NCBI GenBank assembly: GCA_010672585.1
Contig: JAAHGF010000014.1
Location: forward strand, 1-44,645
Reading direction: 5' to 3'
Source: Okeania sp. SIO1I7
GTDB lineage: Bacteria; Cyanobacteriota; Cyanobacteriia; Cyanobacteriales; Microcoleaceae
DNA: 44,645 nt
Both the position numbers and the translations under genes were made by a program. Below, in pieces: positions 20,485 to 30,143 of the stretch. Under the pieces are notes generated by a model. That model worked only from the letters and a program-made list of their open reading frames with translations. It was not told the DNA's origin and did not search any database. The stretch's first letter is position 1. Every line of letters starts with the position of its first letter.

Positions 20485-22677
20485 TTAATTATTATTCACA
20501 AACTTTGGTGCAGATATTAGGGGTTTGCCTCTCTCATCTGTGATAGTCCTTTGATTTTGTTCTCTCAATTCCTGAGATTGGTCTTGAGGTATAGGTATAG
20601 TTTGATACTCTACAGATTCTGGAGTTGGAGCCTGGTATTCTATAGTTGGAGTCTGGTTTTCTACAGATGGAGCTGTACTCAGCCAGGTTCGCCAAATACT
20701 AATTTGATTCTGGGCTGAATTATAGGCAATACTACTTACCGGAATTTTACTAGCAATCTCAATAGCTAGTGGCACATTTCGATTCACTTCGTCCATAGCA
20801 ATCGATAAGATTTGTTGACCCCATTGATTAATCAACTGGGAAGCTTCAAACTGCCTGGAACTGTAAGTTGGCACTTTTTGTGCTAAACTTATAGCCTGAC
20901 CATAACCATCTGCTGTACCTAATGCTGCTGCTTGACGAGCATTATCTAAATTTTCTTCTGCCTCTTTTTGAGATTGCCACTGTTGTATTTTGGAGCTAGC
21001 TTGGGGATATAGAACTCTTCCTTGTTGAATCTGTTGTACTATAAGAATTGCCTGTTCTAAATTACCTGAGGATGCTAGGCGTTCTGCATTATCAAGAATT
21101 GGTTGATCTTGAGAACGTTGAACTCTTTGTGTCCACCTTTGGATTTTCTCTTGAGCTTCCTCATACAGAGTTCTGCCCCTACCAATTTGACTTGCTTCAT
21201 CAATTGCAGCTTGTATAGAACTAATATCGCCAAAACTTGCTAATTTTTCTGCTTTTTCCAAATAAGGACGATCTTCCTGCTGCTGTAGTTGTCTACTCCA
21301 AGCTCCTATCAAAGTAGTTGCGTCTTGTCCACGAGGGTTATAACGAGGAACAGTCTGCAATTTAGCGATCGCTGCTTTTAAATCGCTAATTCCTCCTGGT
21401 TGGGCTAGTTTTTTTCCTTCTTCTATAATCTTGACATCTGCAATTTCTTGTTGCCAAATACTAATTAACTGTTGAGCTTTGCTGTAAAGAGGTCGTTCAG
21501 TTTTGAGTTTTTGAGCCTGAGCAATAGCATCTTCGAGTCCCGCTATTGTACCCAGGTTAGCTGGAGAATGGGCACGAGCTAATAATTCTATATCTTTTAC
21601 TTTTTCCTCTAGGACATCATTTTCTGGAACTTTATTTACTATCTTAAGTGCTTCTTGCCAATTTCCTTCATTTAGTTCGACTAAGGCCATATCTGCTATT
21701 TGTTCGCCCAAATTTAGTATTAACTTTTGAGCGGTCTGATAGAGATAGCTATTTTTTCCAATTGCTTGAGCTTTTTTGACAGCATTCGTGAGATTATCTA
21801 GTCCACCTTGTTCGCCTATCTCTCGTGCTTGGTTTAATTTGCTACCTTCTTTGCGAGTTCTTTTGATGTCGTTAATTAGTTCTTGGTATTTTTTCGTTTC
21901 CCAATGTACATTTGGTACTGACAATAAACGAGAAGCTTCCATGGAAGCTTGATTCCATTCTTCCTGACGTAGATGCTCTTGAGCTTTCTTATAGGTTGTT
22001 TCAGCTTTAGTCCAAGTTTTTTGCCAATTTTGAATCTGTTCTTCTACAAGTGGATAAGCTGAAACTTTCTGAGGTACTTTTTGGGCAATTTTAATAGCTT
22101 CTTCTAATTTTCCATCTTGAAAAGCTAATTCCCCCAAGGACAATATTTTTTCCGACCATCGTTCAATGTAACCATCAATATTTGGACGCATTGGATGGTC
22201 ATTTGATAAAACATCTACTAAATTAATTGCTTGAAGTAAACTATCTACTGTGGGAGAAGTAGCTAATATCTGAGCACAATAAAGACGTTTGCTTGCTGAT
22301 GCGGTTGGCCAGTAACTTGCTTCACAATCTGCCTGAGAAGGTAATTTGAATAAAGCTGATATGGCTGTTATACCTGCCCCAGTTGGAACTATTACCAATA
22401 GTACTATCCAAAATAGCCATTTTATCGGCCAAGTATTGTTTGCAGATTTTGGGCTTTTTTGCTTAGTTTTTTCTATTCGAGAAACTGAATGTTGTTGCAG
22501 AGTGGAAGGTTTTGCCGGATGTTTGTATGTTTGTATCTGACTGCCATTCGATCTAAGTTGTTGCAGTCTTTCTTCGCGGTTTTTCCTACGTTCAGGTAGT
22601 TGCCATTGGGCTTGGTCTTTTTGCTTCATCTGGCGTAGTGTCCGCCAACGGCCTATTGTTTTGTATTTTTCATTCAT
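20485..22677 (-). CDS. Membrane-anchored protein with about ten helical EAQ-W repeats
   Basis: 730 residues from the ATG at 22677 (an in-frame GTG lies two codons upstream). The N-terminal 80 residues are basic and Gln/Arg-rich (GRWRTLRQMKQKD, LPERRKNREERLQQL). One membrane helix follows (about 84-109). The rest is a repeat domain with segments of type Y-x-x-AQ-x-x-I-x-x-W, for example LYSKAQQLISIW, LYEEAQEKIQRW, LYPQASSKIQQW and AYNSAQNQISIW, spaced about 40-60 residues apart and alternating with EAIxIAQKVP-like helices. The tail (about 670-730) is Pro/Thr/Gln-rich and disordered-looking. I recognise it only as a conserved cyanobacterial type without known function. The same repeat is in the pseudo-caspase at 1026-2918, suggesting both use it for protein contacts or assembly. 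Confidence 0.85.
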   Translation of the reverse strand: MNEKYKTIGRWRTLRQMKQKDQAQWQLPERRKNREERLQQLRSNGSQIQTYKHPAKPSTLQQHSVSRIEKTKQKSPKSANNTWPIKWLFWIVLLVIVPTGAGITAISALFKLPSQADCEASYWPTASASKRLYCAQILATSPTVDSLLQAINLVDVLSNDHPMRPNIDGYIERWSEKILSLGELAFQDGKLEEAIKIAQKVPQKVSAYPLVEEQIQNWQKTWTKAETTYKKAQEHLRQEEWNQASMEASRLLSVPNVHWETKKYQELINDIKRTRKEGSKLNQAREIGEQGGLDNLTNAVKKAQAIGKNSYLYQTAQKLILNLGEQIADMALVELNEGNWQEALKIVNKVPENDVLEEKVKDIELLARAHSPANLGTIAGLEDAIAQAQKLKTERPLYSKAQQLISIWQQEIADVKIIEEGKKLAQPGGISDLKAAIAKLQTVPRYNPRGQDATTLIGAWSRQLQQQEDRPYLEKAEKLASFGDISSIQAAIDEASQIGRGRTLYEEAQEKIQRWTQRVQRSQDQPILDNAERLASSGNLEQAILIVQQIQQGRVLYPQASSKIQQWQSQKEAEENLDNARQAAALGTADGYGQAISLAQKVPTYSSRQFEASQLINQWGQQILSIAMDEVNRNVPLAIEIASKIPVSSIAYNSAQNQISIWRTWLSTAPSVENQTPTIEYQAPTPESVEYQTIPIPQDQSQELREQNQRTITDERGKPLISAPKFVNNN

Positions 22678-23203
22678 ATACACTACTTATCCCGAACAGC
22701 AAGTAACAGATATATTTCATGTTTAATGACTTTCCGGTTGGTTTAACCTAATAATAAGCAAGCCTTTATCTACAAAGTTAAATTTAGGCTTCAATTATTT
22801 GCGGTTTCTATGTATACACTATTTTGGTGAAAGATGCAACCTTGATATATACAATAATTATATTTTAGTTCTGAACAGAAAATCAAATATTTGAGATAAC
22901 GGTTAATATCAGGAGTTTTGACAAATTTTCCTGTCGAAAAAATTAAAACTGAGTTTGATAGCTAATCTGGAAAACTCATATTTAATAATAAGATAAAACT
23001 TATTTAATATCTATAATTTATAATTATGAATAGTAATTATCTTGAGCATGAATTTTAACAGAAAAATTAGCCCTCAAATTTGATATTTCATTACCGAACC
23101 AACGCCTCTGTTATTGTTGTCACCAAGATACCAAATTAGTTCTATACAGCTATGAATTCAGAAGACAAAAATTGATTATGTGTTCTGAATTCTTAGAATA
23201 AAT
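22678..23203. other. Intergenic gap, nothing recognised
   Basis: AT-rich DNA between the divergently read start of the repeat protein and the 3' end of hslO. No gene, dispersed repeat family or strong hairpin seen. Confidence 0.5.
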
Positions 23204-24139
23204 TTATGAAGATGATTTGCGTAGTTGTCCAACTGGAATTTCTGTGAATGGTTGTTGTAAGTCTTCAATTAGTTGTATAAGGTCTTTTTTACTTGCTTGA
23301 TATACTTCTCCACAAAATTCGCAGACTGCTTGGGCCCCATTGTCTTTTTCAATCATATCTTTTAGTTCATCAACACCAAACATTTTTAATGCTCCTAACA
23401 CCTTCTCAAAAGAGCAACCACAGTGAAAACGAACTATTTGACTTTCAGGAAATATATTTAAGTCCATATCTCCCAAAAGTTGTTGCAAAATTTCTGGTAA
23501 TGTTTTGCCAGCTCGAAGCAATGGAGTAAACCCTGATAGGGAGGCTATACGAGATTCTAAGGTTTGAACTAATTCTTCATCTATGGCTGCTTTGGGCATA
23601 ACTTGTAACAAAAGTCCTCCTGCTGCTTGTATACCCTCTTTATCTACAAATACTCCTAGCACTAAAGCGGATGGTGTTTGTTCTGATGTAATTAAGTAAT
23701 GAGCAATATCATCTCCTATTTCTCCAGATACTAGCTCTACTGTACTAGAGTATGGGTAGCCATAACCTACATCTTTTACTATATATAAGAAGCCTTGGTT
23801 GCCTACAGCTTTTCCTACGTCCAATTTGCCAATTTTATTTGGTGACAGCTCAATTGTAGGATTGTCTACATAGCCTCTTACTGTTCCATCTAGTCCTGCA
23901 TCTACAAGTACTCCTCCTAGAGGACCATTGCCTTGGACGTGAATATTGACTCTTGATTCTGGGGTTTTCATACTAGAAGCTAATAATAATCCAGCAGCCA
24001 TTGTGCGGCCAAGAGCAGCAGAGGCCACCCAAGAAAGTTTATGGCGTTGTCTTGCTTCTTCAGTTAAGCGGGTGGTAATTACACCAACAGCACGAATGCC
24101 ACCTTCTGCTGCTGTAGCTCTAATTAGTCTATCTGCCAT
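23204..24139 (-). CDS. hslO: Redox-regulated chaperone Hsp33
   Basis: 311 residues, normal for the family. The N-terminal domain begins MADRLIRATAAEGGIRAVGV and has the typical RTMAAGLLLASSMK and QGNGPLGGVLVDAG segments. The C-terminal zinc switch is intact: Cys240 and Cys242 (HCGCSFEK) with Cys273 and Cys276 (CEFCGE). Under oxidative stress these four cysteines release zinc and form disulfides, activating the holdase. Expected in the cytoplasm. The gene stands alone; downstream on its strand is the repeat-protein gene after a 526-bp gap. Confidence 0.97.
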   Translation of the reverse strand: MADRLIRATAAEGGIRAVGVITTRLTEEARQRHKLSWVASAALGRTMAAGLLLASSMKTPESRVNIHVQGNGPLGGVLVDAGLDGTVRGYVDNPTIELSPNKIGKLDVGKAVGNQGFLYIVKDVGYGYPYSSTVELVSGEIGDDIAHYLITSEQTPSALVLGVFVDKEGIQAAGGLLLQVMPKAAIDEELVQTLESRIASLSGFTPLLRAGKTLPEILQQLLGDMDLNIFPESQIVRFHCGCSFEKVLGALKMFGVDELKDMIEKDNGAQAVCEFCGEVYQASKKDLIQLIEDLQQPFTEIPVGQLRKSSS

Positions 24140-24206
24140 TGAAATCCTTACATTTCTTAATAATTATGAGTTTCTTTATCATAACTCTGTTGGAATATTC
24201 CTGGTG

Positions 24207-24345
24207 AACTACCCCACCGTACAGAGGGATGGGGTTTCTGAACTCAAAGGGGAATGCCTCAAGACAGACTTACGTCCACCTTTTGGTCTTACTTCCCCTC
24301 CTTCCCTACGGGACGCTGCGCGAACAGCAGCAGTCCTTCCAAGAC
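24207..24345 (-). mobile_element. Right end of the IS200/IS605-like element with tnpB
   Basis: Downstream of the tnpB relic on its strand lie a hairpin with arms ACCCCA and TGGGGT (24213-24237 region) and an outer pair AAGGGGAA/TTCCCCT (about 24247-24298). These subterminal hairpins are what IS200/IS605 ends look like, and the overlap with the 3' end of tnpB is where omega RNA would be encoded. A similar end without tnpB is at 32281-32390. The exact boundary (about 24207) is inferred. Confidence 0.5.
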
Positions 24346-25452
24346 CGATAGTTGTCTGATGTTTTCTGCCCTTATATTTTTGGACACATTTTCGTCTCGG
24401 TCGTGGTGAGTACCACAATTCGGACAAGTCCACTCTCTCACATCTAATGACATTTTTGATATTTGATAGAGACAATTAGAGCAAGTTTTAGAGCTAGGAA
24501 ACCATCTATTAATCTCTACTAATAAACCACCTTTTTGTTGCAGTTTATAGTCAAGAAAATTGATAAAAATTCCCCAACCCACATCAGAGATAGTTTGAGC
24601 TAAGTTGTGATTACAAACCATACCCTTGATGTTCAGATTTTCAACAACTACTACTTGATTATCATTAACGATTTTTCTTGATAATTTATGTAGAAAGTCT
24701 TGACGGGCATTACTTATACGTTCGTGAACTTTAGCTACTAGCTTGCGTGCTTTTTCTCTTGATTTACTTTCTTTTTTCTTACGGGCTAATTTAGCCTGTT
24801 TTCGAGCTAAGTTTTTTGATGTTTTTTGAAGTGTTTTGGGTTAGCATACTTAGATTTTTTTTTCGCCATCATGGGTAATACAAAAGTCTTTTATTCCTAA
24901 GTCAATGCCAACAACCTTACCTGTAAAAACTACTTCAGGAGTTTCTTGTTCGGTTTCAAATAACAATAAAGCATAATACTTTCCTGTAGGTTTTTTGGTA
25001 ATTGTTACTGTTTTAAGTTATCCATCAAATAGTCTATGAATTGAAGATTTTATCACTCCAACTTGAGGTACTTTCACCACTTTATCTACTACTTGACAGT
25101 TTTGAGGATATTGACAGGATTGCCTCCCTCGATAAGACTTGAATCTGGGATATTTAGCTCTACCTTCAAAAAAGTTTTTGAATGCTTTGGTAAGGTTGAG
25201 AGTGGTTGACTGCAAAACTTGAGAATAACACTCTTTTAGCCACTTAGTCTCTTCTGACTTTTTCAGCTTAGGTAACACTTTGTTTAGTGCTACTCGACTC
25301 AACCCTTTACCTGTTTCTTTGTAAGTTTCATTGCACAGATTCAAAGCATAATTCAACCACCATCTGGAACACCCCATTACTTGGCTGAGTTTCTGGGCTT
25401 GCTCAGGAGTTGGATAGATTCTGACTTTTACACTTCTGTACAATGATTTCAC
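24289..25452 (-). pseudogene. tnpB: Decayed tnpB (IS200/IS605 RNA-guided nuclease)
   Basis: The N-terminal part (GTG start at 25452; SLYRSVKVRIYPTPEQAQK, then FKNFFEGRAKYPRFKSYRG) is cut by a TAA at 25018-25020. After it, the same frame continues through VVGIDLGIKDF (RuvC-I Asp) to a TAA at 24850-24852, next to a run of nine A (24853-24861). A +1 shift reads on (SKYANPKHFKKHQK), and a second shift in another A-run near 24825 restores the first frame: LARKQAKLARKKK, VVVENLNIKGM (RuvC-II Glu), the zinc finger CSNC..CPNC and HDRDENVSKNI (RuvC-III Asp). All catalytic residues survive, so decay is recent or part of it is sequencing error in homopolymers. The C-terminus ends in a GC-rich micro-repeat encoding LLLFAQRPVGKE. 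No tnpA nearby. Confidence 0.9.
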
Positions 25453-25523
25453 ATGAAATATAGTTTATGGTAAAAGCATAACACAATAAAATCGAGTATT
25501 TGATGCTACGCAGTTTATTTATT

Positions 25524-25574
25524 TGTAGGGCATTCATCCCTAACCTTTAGAGGATGAGGGAATTCTGCCCTACA
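25524..25574. repeat. Inverted repeat TGTAGGGCA...TGCCCTACA
   Basis: Perfect 9-bp arms (524-532 and 566-574 of the 25-kb block) with inner arms CATCC/GGATG. It is isolated between the tnpB relic and the next gene; it may be a small MITE relic. The rest of 25453-25931 is AT-rich and unremarkable. Confidence 0.6.
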
Positions 25575-25931
25575 TTCTGTTAAGTTTGTCAGAAATTTAA
25601 TAGATTTAAGTAATAGCTATACATAATTTCTGCCCTAGTTTTTGTGTTAGTTTTATGTTTATTGTGTTAGTCTAAGTATTTAGATATAATGATATATTAT
25701 AGATAATATTCTTCAGTTATGAAACTCAGGATGAATATTATTTTTAGAAATAATTTATTGCTAGAATACATAGTAATAAATTATAAAATTTAATCGATTT
25801 GCATCCAAAATTTGCTTAATTTAATTCCTAATTATTGGGAAATAATGTTAGCCTAGATATTTGTAATTTTCTAGTTTTGTTTGAGAAAAAGATACTAAGT
25901 ATAAATTCAAAAATTATATTACTATATTGCT

Positions 25932-26327
25932 ATGTTAGGTACTTTCCAAAAAAGCCATTTACGGATTGAGATTGAAGCTACTGAAGCTACTATCAGAGAG
26001 AGTTTGCTACATTCATCCAAGTTACAAGTATGGTTGTGGCCTCAACGCTTTTCTCCTGGATTACCAGAACAATTATCTGAGGGTTTAGAGTTTAAAAGCA
26101 TGGTTGGTGTAATAGAAATTAAACATTATGTTGATGTAGTAGGGTCGAATTGTTTGAGGTTGCTACTTAGTCAAGGTATTGATGGATTTCACGAGTGGTA
26201 TTGGGGAGATGGTTGGATACAATCTCGTTTAGAAGGAATATCTATGTTGCCTCTAAATTTAGGTCAGACTTTTAGTTTACTTCGCTTGCGAGAGTTTTTA
26301 GCTACACCAGAAAAAGCTGTTCAATAA
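25932..26327 (+). CDS. Conserved cyanobacterial small protein, possibly SRPBCC-like
   Basis: 131 residues beginning MLGTFQKSHLRIEIEATEAT. The pattern of an N-terminal strand followed by 'IRESLLHSSKLQVWLWPQRF', then strands and the strongly patterned WYWGDGWIQSRLEG and LLRLREFLAT segments, resembles a START/SRPBCC-type ligand-binding fold. I recall closely similar proteins in many cyanobacteria, all of unknown function. No membrane segment, no signal peptide. It stands alone on the plus strand. Fold assignment is inference. Confidence 0.75.
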   Translation: MLGTFQKSHLRIEIEATEATIRESLLHSSKLQVWLWPQRFSPGLPEQLSEGLEFKSMVGVIEIKHYVDVVGSNCLRLLLSQGIDGFHEWYWGDGWIQSRLEGISMLPLNLGQTFSLLRLREFLATPEKAVQ

Positions 26328-26480
26328 TGGATAATTGATAATGGATAATTGATAATTACCTCTCCCTAAAAGCTATCCCTTATAAGGAACTCCTCAGACA
26401 CGAGGACACGGAGACGCACCAGACACGGGGACACGGAGAGAAGGAGAGAAGGGGAGCAGGGGAGAAGGGAGAAATAGTCA
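26325..26480. repeat. Heptad and GA-rich simple repeats
   Basis: Two rounds of GATAATTGATAATG (26327-26356; 14 bp, i.e. two 7-bp units), then repeats of GACACGGGGACACGGAGA type (26396-26440) and a GA/GGGGA-rich stretch to about 26470. The GACACGG unit is again 7 bp in parts. No gene. Confidence 0.7.
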
Positions 26481-26627
26481 TAGTATCTAAGTTAAACTAC
26501 TTAACCTGTCAAAATTAATGTACTTTTAAATACATTTTCTCTCTAGAAAAAGGCTTTTAAAGTCTTGAACATAATTTGTCTATAATGTCTACGTTTTATG
26601 TTAAGAAAGATGTTTATAAAGCATAGC

Positions 26628-26735
26628 CCTAAAAGGAAGAGGATTGAATAAAAGGAAAATATTTTCTTGTTTCTCCTTTAAAGGAGAGGATTTTCACCTT
26701 AATTATTTGGTAAGTTTTAAGTTATTAATTATTAA
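26628..26735 (-). repeat. Hairpin/heptad repeat family, copy C (uninterrupted hairpin)
   Basis: The reverse complement reads ACCAAATAATTAAGG, TCCTCTCCTT joined to AAGGAGAAACAAGAAAA, then CAATCCTCTTCC. The palindrome CTCCTTTAAAGGAG (26673-26686) has no insert, unlike copy A. From 26736 to 27171 I see no gene or clear repeat. Confidence 0.7.
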
Positions 26736-27171
26736 GATGTGACAATTATTTCTATTTACAGTAAATTGTGAGTATATAAAGTTAAAGACACTAAAAAGAA
26801 ATTAATAATAATACTTTTTTGGTACAAGTATCTTGCCCGCTACTGGTATACTTCACTTAATATAAAATTATGATGTATTTTTGATTTTGCTGTAACTTAT
26901 TCAGAATTGCTGTACTAAGTAAGATTAAATATAAAAAAGAATTCTAGGAATAATTTCTCTGTTTAAAAGACTTTATCTAGAAATTTCGATTTGACTAAAA
27001 ATAGGGTTTTACTCTAACTAAATGATATATAGGCTATTCCTACTGACTCCTGGAAACAACCTAAGTATTTTTAGCAAAAATTTTAGTATTTCATATAAGT
27101 TATAAGCTATTTTTCTCCGGCCGTTATTAATGCTAAAAAAATTTCAAAGCGATTGCTTAAAATCATCAAAT

Positions 27172-28608
27172 TTATAATTTTATTTCCCTAGTAGCTATAA
27201 CAATTAAATTGTCTTTTTCCTGAAAGATATAGCGCTCGGGATTAATTTCAAATTTACCTTGAGGTTGAGAAACTGCTATTAAAATAGCGTTATGATTTTG
27301 TTTAATATGTATAAACAATTCTAAAAAAGTTTTCCCTACCCATTCATCAGTAATAGTTATCCGATAAAACTGATTTCCCCTTTCATAAGTTAGTAATTCT
27401 GAAAATACGCCCATTAATCCTCTATTCAAAGCAGCTTGAGCTAATAAAAAACCACTTTGTTCCCGGCTAACTATATAATCATTTACATGACCCAGATCTA
27501 AGTGAGAACCATATTCACGATTAAGTAATTCAGCACAGGTATAAACATTTGGATTTAATTTTTCCGCTGTTAAGGCAGCTAAAATTGTCCGAGCATCTGC
27601 ATCCTGATCGCTACGACCATGAGTTTTATCACACAAAATAATACAAGTTTCAGCTCGACTTATACCCGCTTTTTCTAAAGCAGTAACTTTGGTAAAATCG
27701 TCTTTGAGAAATTGTATCCGAGATTTTAAATCTGGGGCAATAAAATTAGGTTCATCATCAAATTCAGCTATTACAATAATTGGTATTCCTGCGCTTTTAC
27801 CAGCAGCTTTAAATTCTCTAACTATAATCTCAGCTTTGCGGTTCCAACCACAAATAATTGTATGATTACTAAAGCTTTCCCAGTCCACAATATCATCCTC
27901 TCTACGGATTCGATCTACCATAAATGCTGAGACTGTTCCAGTGAACATAGCAAAAATAGTAACATTCATAAACATGACAAATACCCCAACTATTTTTCCT
28001 CCTAATGAGGATGGTTGAGTTGGAATTGGTTCGCCAGCAAATAAAGAATAAACACTAAACCAAAATCCTTCTTCTAAAGAAGTGAAGTTTGGATTATTAC
28101 TACTTTCAAATACTAGGATACCAACACTACCAAACAGAATAGTTAGTAGCAGTAGTCCAACAACGACTAGATATTCTTTAATTCCTCTTTGTAGGATATA
28201 GGGAAAGGTGCTGGCATAACGGTTGAAAAAAACAGGTAATCTGAGTATTCTTAGTAGGCGTAATAGTTGTAAAGCTCTAATTGTTCTGAATACTCTTAGT
28301 AATGGTAATATAGCTAGTATATCTAACCAGTATTCTTGAAAATAAACTTTTTTATTAGGGGCAACTATAAACCGAAAACTTAATTCTATAACAAATAATA
28401 TGGTGAATATTTTACTAAATGTATTACATATTAATAGATAGGGTGATTTTTCAGGTATAGATAATTCTACTATGGTTAATATAACTGATAAAATTATTAT
28501 GATACCAATAGTAATATTGACTATTGGTAGTTGCAAAAAACGTTGTATATAAGGCTGGCAATTGTGTTTTTTTAATAGGAATAAAAGACTATAATTGAAA
28601 TTAGTCAT
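27172..28608 (-). CDS. Voltage-sensor ion channel with RCK domain and unusual pore loop
   Basis: 478 residues from the ATG at 28608 (a GTG 7 codons upstream is less likely). Six membrane segments: S1 about 29-47, S2 64-82, S3 93-104, an arginine-rich S4 at 105-123 (Arg at 105, 108, 111, 117, 120, 123), S5 145-167 and S6 205-229. The C-terminal half is an RCK/TrkA-N domain (HTIICGWNRKAEIIV at 249-263) followed by a TrkA-C-like part (about 400-478). The re-entrant loop reads FWFSVYSLFAGEPIPTQP (183-200) where potassium channels have TVGYG, so K+ selectivity cannot be assumed. The topology and RCK domain indicate a ligand-gated cation channel; the ion is unknown. Stands alone. Confidence 0.88.
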   Translation of the reverse strand: MTNFNYSLLFLLKKHNCQPYIQRFLQLPIVNITIGIIIILSVILTIVELSIPEKSPYLLICNTFSKIFTILFVIELSFRFIVAPNKKVYFQEYWLDILAILPLLRVFRTIRALQLLRLLRILRLPVFFNRYASTFPYILQRGIKEYLVVVGLLLLTILFGSVGILVFESSNNPNFTSLEEGFWFSVYSLFAGEPIPTQPSSLGGKIVGVFVMFMNVTIFAMFTGTVSAFMVDRIRREDDIVDWESFSNHTIICGWNRKAEIIVREFKAAGKSAGIPIIVIAEFDDEPNFIAPDLKSRIQFLKDDFTKVTALEKAGISRAETCIILCDKTHGRSDQDADARTILAALTAEKLNPNVYTCAELLNREYGSHLDLGHVNDYIVSREQSGFLLAQAALNRGLMGVFSELLTYERGNQFYRITITDEWVGKTFLELFIHIKQNHNAILIAVSQPQGKFEINPERYIFQEKDNLIVIATREIKL

Positions 28609-28919
28609 AAATCGAATAGAAAAACACACTTATTAATACATTATTCGACTATATATAGCAACTCCTAGAGGGGTGAGGGCAGAGAAAAGTATAAAATTAT
28701 TAGATCATCTCCATAGAGGCAATATCGCTGCCACACTTGCTCCGCAAACTCTATGTTTCTGCTTGATGTTCTAAGCATCTAGGCGACTGCTATTAATGAA
28801 TATTAAACAACCATCAAAATTTTTATAAGAGCAGCAGCTTGTTGATTTAATAAACCATTATTTTATAATTTTTGGAGAAAATTATTGGAGTAAAAAATTA
28901 GAAAGGTTGTTTGTTATAT
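28609..28919. other. Intergenic gap
   Basis: No gene. A short GC-richer patch at about 28730-28790 (with CACTTGCTCCGCAAACTC) resembles the GC-rich micro-repeats listed elsewhere. Confidence 0.4.
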
Positions 28920-29258
28920 TTAGTCTCCTAGTTTTTGCTTGAAATTTGGATAGGTACTATGGTCGTTGATATTGACTATGCGACTTTCATCACCTGTTGC
29001 TGTTATATTTTCATAGATTCCTTGGTCTCTTTTTACTAATTTACTAAATCCTTGACTTTTTAAATCGCTGATGCCAGTTTCTACTATTATTCTAGGGGCA
29101 CTAATCATACGTTTAACAGGAGCTTCTTCTGGAGTGCCACCTATATCACATTTAGCTAATTTGCATAACTGGCCCCAAGTTGTAATATTTTCATTTATAC
29201 TGTGCCAAACTTCCAGTTTTTGCTGATTAGTTGGACAAAAATAATCGTATACAGGCAT
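28920..29258 (-). CDS. FmdB-like zinc-ribbon protein
   Basis: 112 residues. The start MPVYDYFCPTNQQKLEVWHS matches the FmdB/CxxC_CxxC_SSSS pattern (Pfam Cxxc_CXXC_SSSS), but the ribbon is modified: Cys8 is not followed by a CxxC partner, while Cys32 and Cys37 (LCKLAKCDIGG) form the second pair. The following VKRMISAPRI is the normal family end, and a further 45 residues are appended. Cyanobacteria carry such proteins widely; function is unknown. Metal binding may be weakened here. Confidence 0.75.
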   Translation of the reverse strand: MPVYDYFCPTNQQKLEVWHSINENITTWGQLCKLAKCDIGGTPEEAPVKRMISAPRIIVETGISDLKSQGFSKLVKRDQGIYENITATGDESRIVNINDHSTYPNFKQKLGD

Positions 29259-29564
29259 AGTAATACTTCTGGCAGTAAAAGGCTTAGTTTTTAATTATAG
29301 ATGATGCTAAGGTGTTTCCATATGTTATAAACAGAAAATTAATTTTTTGAGGGATTATAAAGAATAGTGACGGTGAATAAAGAGAGTTTTTGGTAGGAAA
29401 AAATTATAGTCTAATATCTACAACTCATCTGTAAATACTATATGTTATACCAATTTTGAAAAAGAATGCTACAAAAAAAATGCTGAAAATTATGCCTAAA
29501 AAGAATCTAATCCTATAAGCCACCTATTTCGATTGCTTTTTCTTTTTTTATGATTTGTTTATCA

Positions 29565-29900
29565 CCAAATAATTAATAATTAATAATTAAATAATTCGCG
29601 CCTTGAAGCCTCCCCTTTTAAGGGGAAAAAAAGCGGTCGTTAGCGTAGCTTCCCGAAGGGTGGGATGGCGAGGTCCCCTCGCCATATTCAATCGACCAAG
29701 ACAGCGGTCGTTTGCTTCGCAACGCTGACGCGAAACGCGACAGCGGAACGGAGTTCTCTCTTCGCAGCTTTCCCGTAGGGTGGGATGGCTCCGAAACCTC
29801 GCCATATCCAATCGACCAAGAAAAGAAAATATTCCTTATATTCAATTCCGTAACGGTTTTAACCAGAGGTAATTATAAATTATCCATTATCCATTATCAA
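29565..29900 (+). repeat. Hairpin/heptad repeat family, copy D, with roughly 190-nt nested insert
   Basis: The outer element matches copy B (inverted at 4803-4960): AT heptads, GAAGCCTCCCCTTTTAAGGG, and later TTCAATTCCGTAACGG and ACCAGAGGTAATTA with TATCCAT heptads. Between the halves (29632-29822) is an insert absent in copy B. It consists of two related units, 29632-29702 and 29703-29822. Each starts AGCGGTCGTT, contains AGGGTGGGATGGC and ends CAATCGACCAAGA. Unit 1 carries the perfect hairpin GGCGAGG-TCC-CCTCGCC. Unit 2 has an extra stretch of about 48 nt (with CTTCGCAACGCTGACGCG). Frames of 74-77 codons here are artefacts. Confidence 0.8.
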
Positions 29901-30143
29901 TTAATGAATTCTTCCCTCTTACTTCTTCCTTCGCGGTCTATGTGAGGTTCTATACTTTTTTTATGAGATTAATCTGGTAAATTAATTAAGCTTAATTATT
30001 CTTTTCAAGAGTCTTTATCGAGTTTTCTCATACTAATTAATTTTTTTTGCTGCTATCCAACTATTATTAGTTTAAATCTACATTTGATGTTAATATAAAA
30101 TCTCAATATACAGGAACCAAATGATTTTAAGGAGAATTAATTA

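Noticed and set aside
23293-24359. Plus-strand frames across hslO and the tnpB end
   Set aside because: Antisense to Hsp33 codons or built on IS-end sequence.
29587-29945. Three frames of 74-77 codons
   Set aside because: Lie in the nested GC-rich repeats of copy D; similar peptides in different frames reflect the repeat units.
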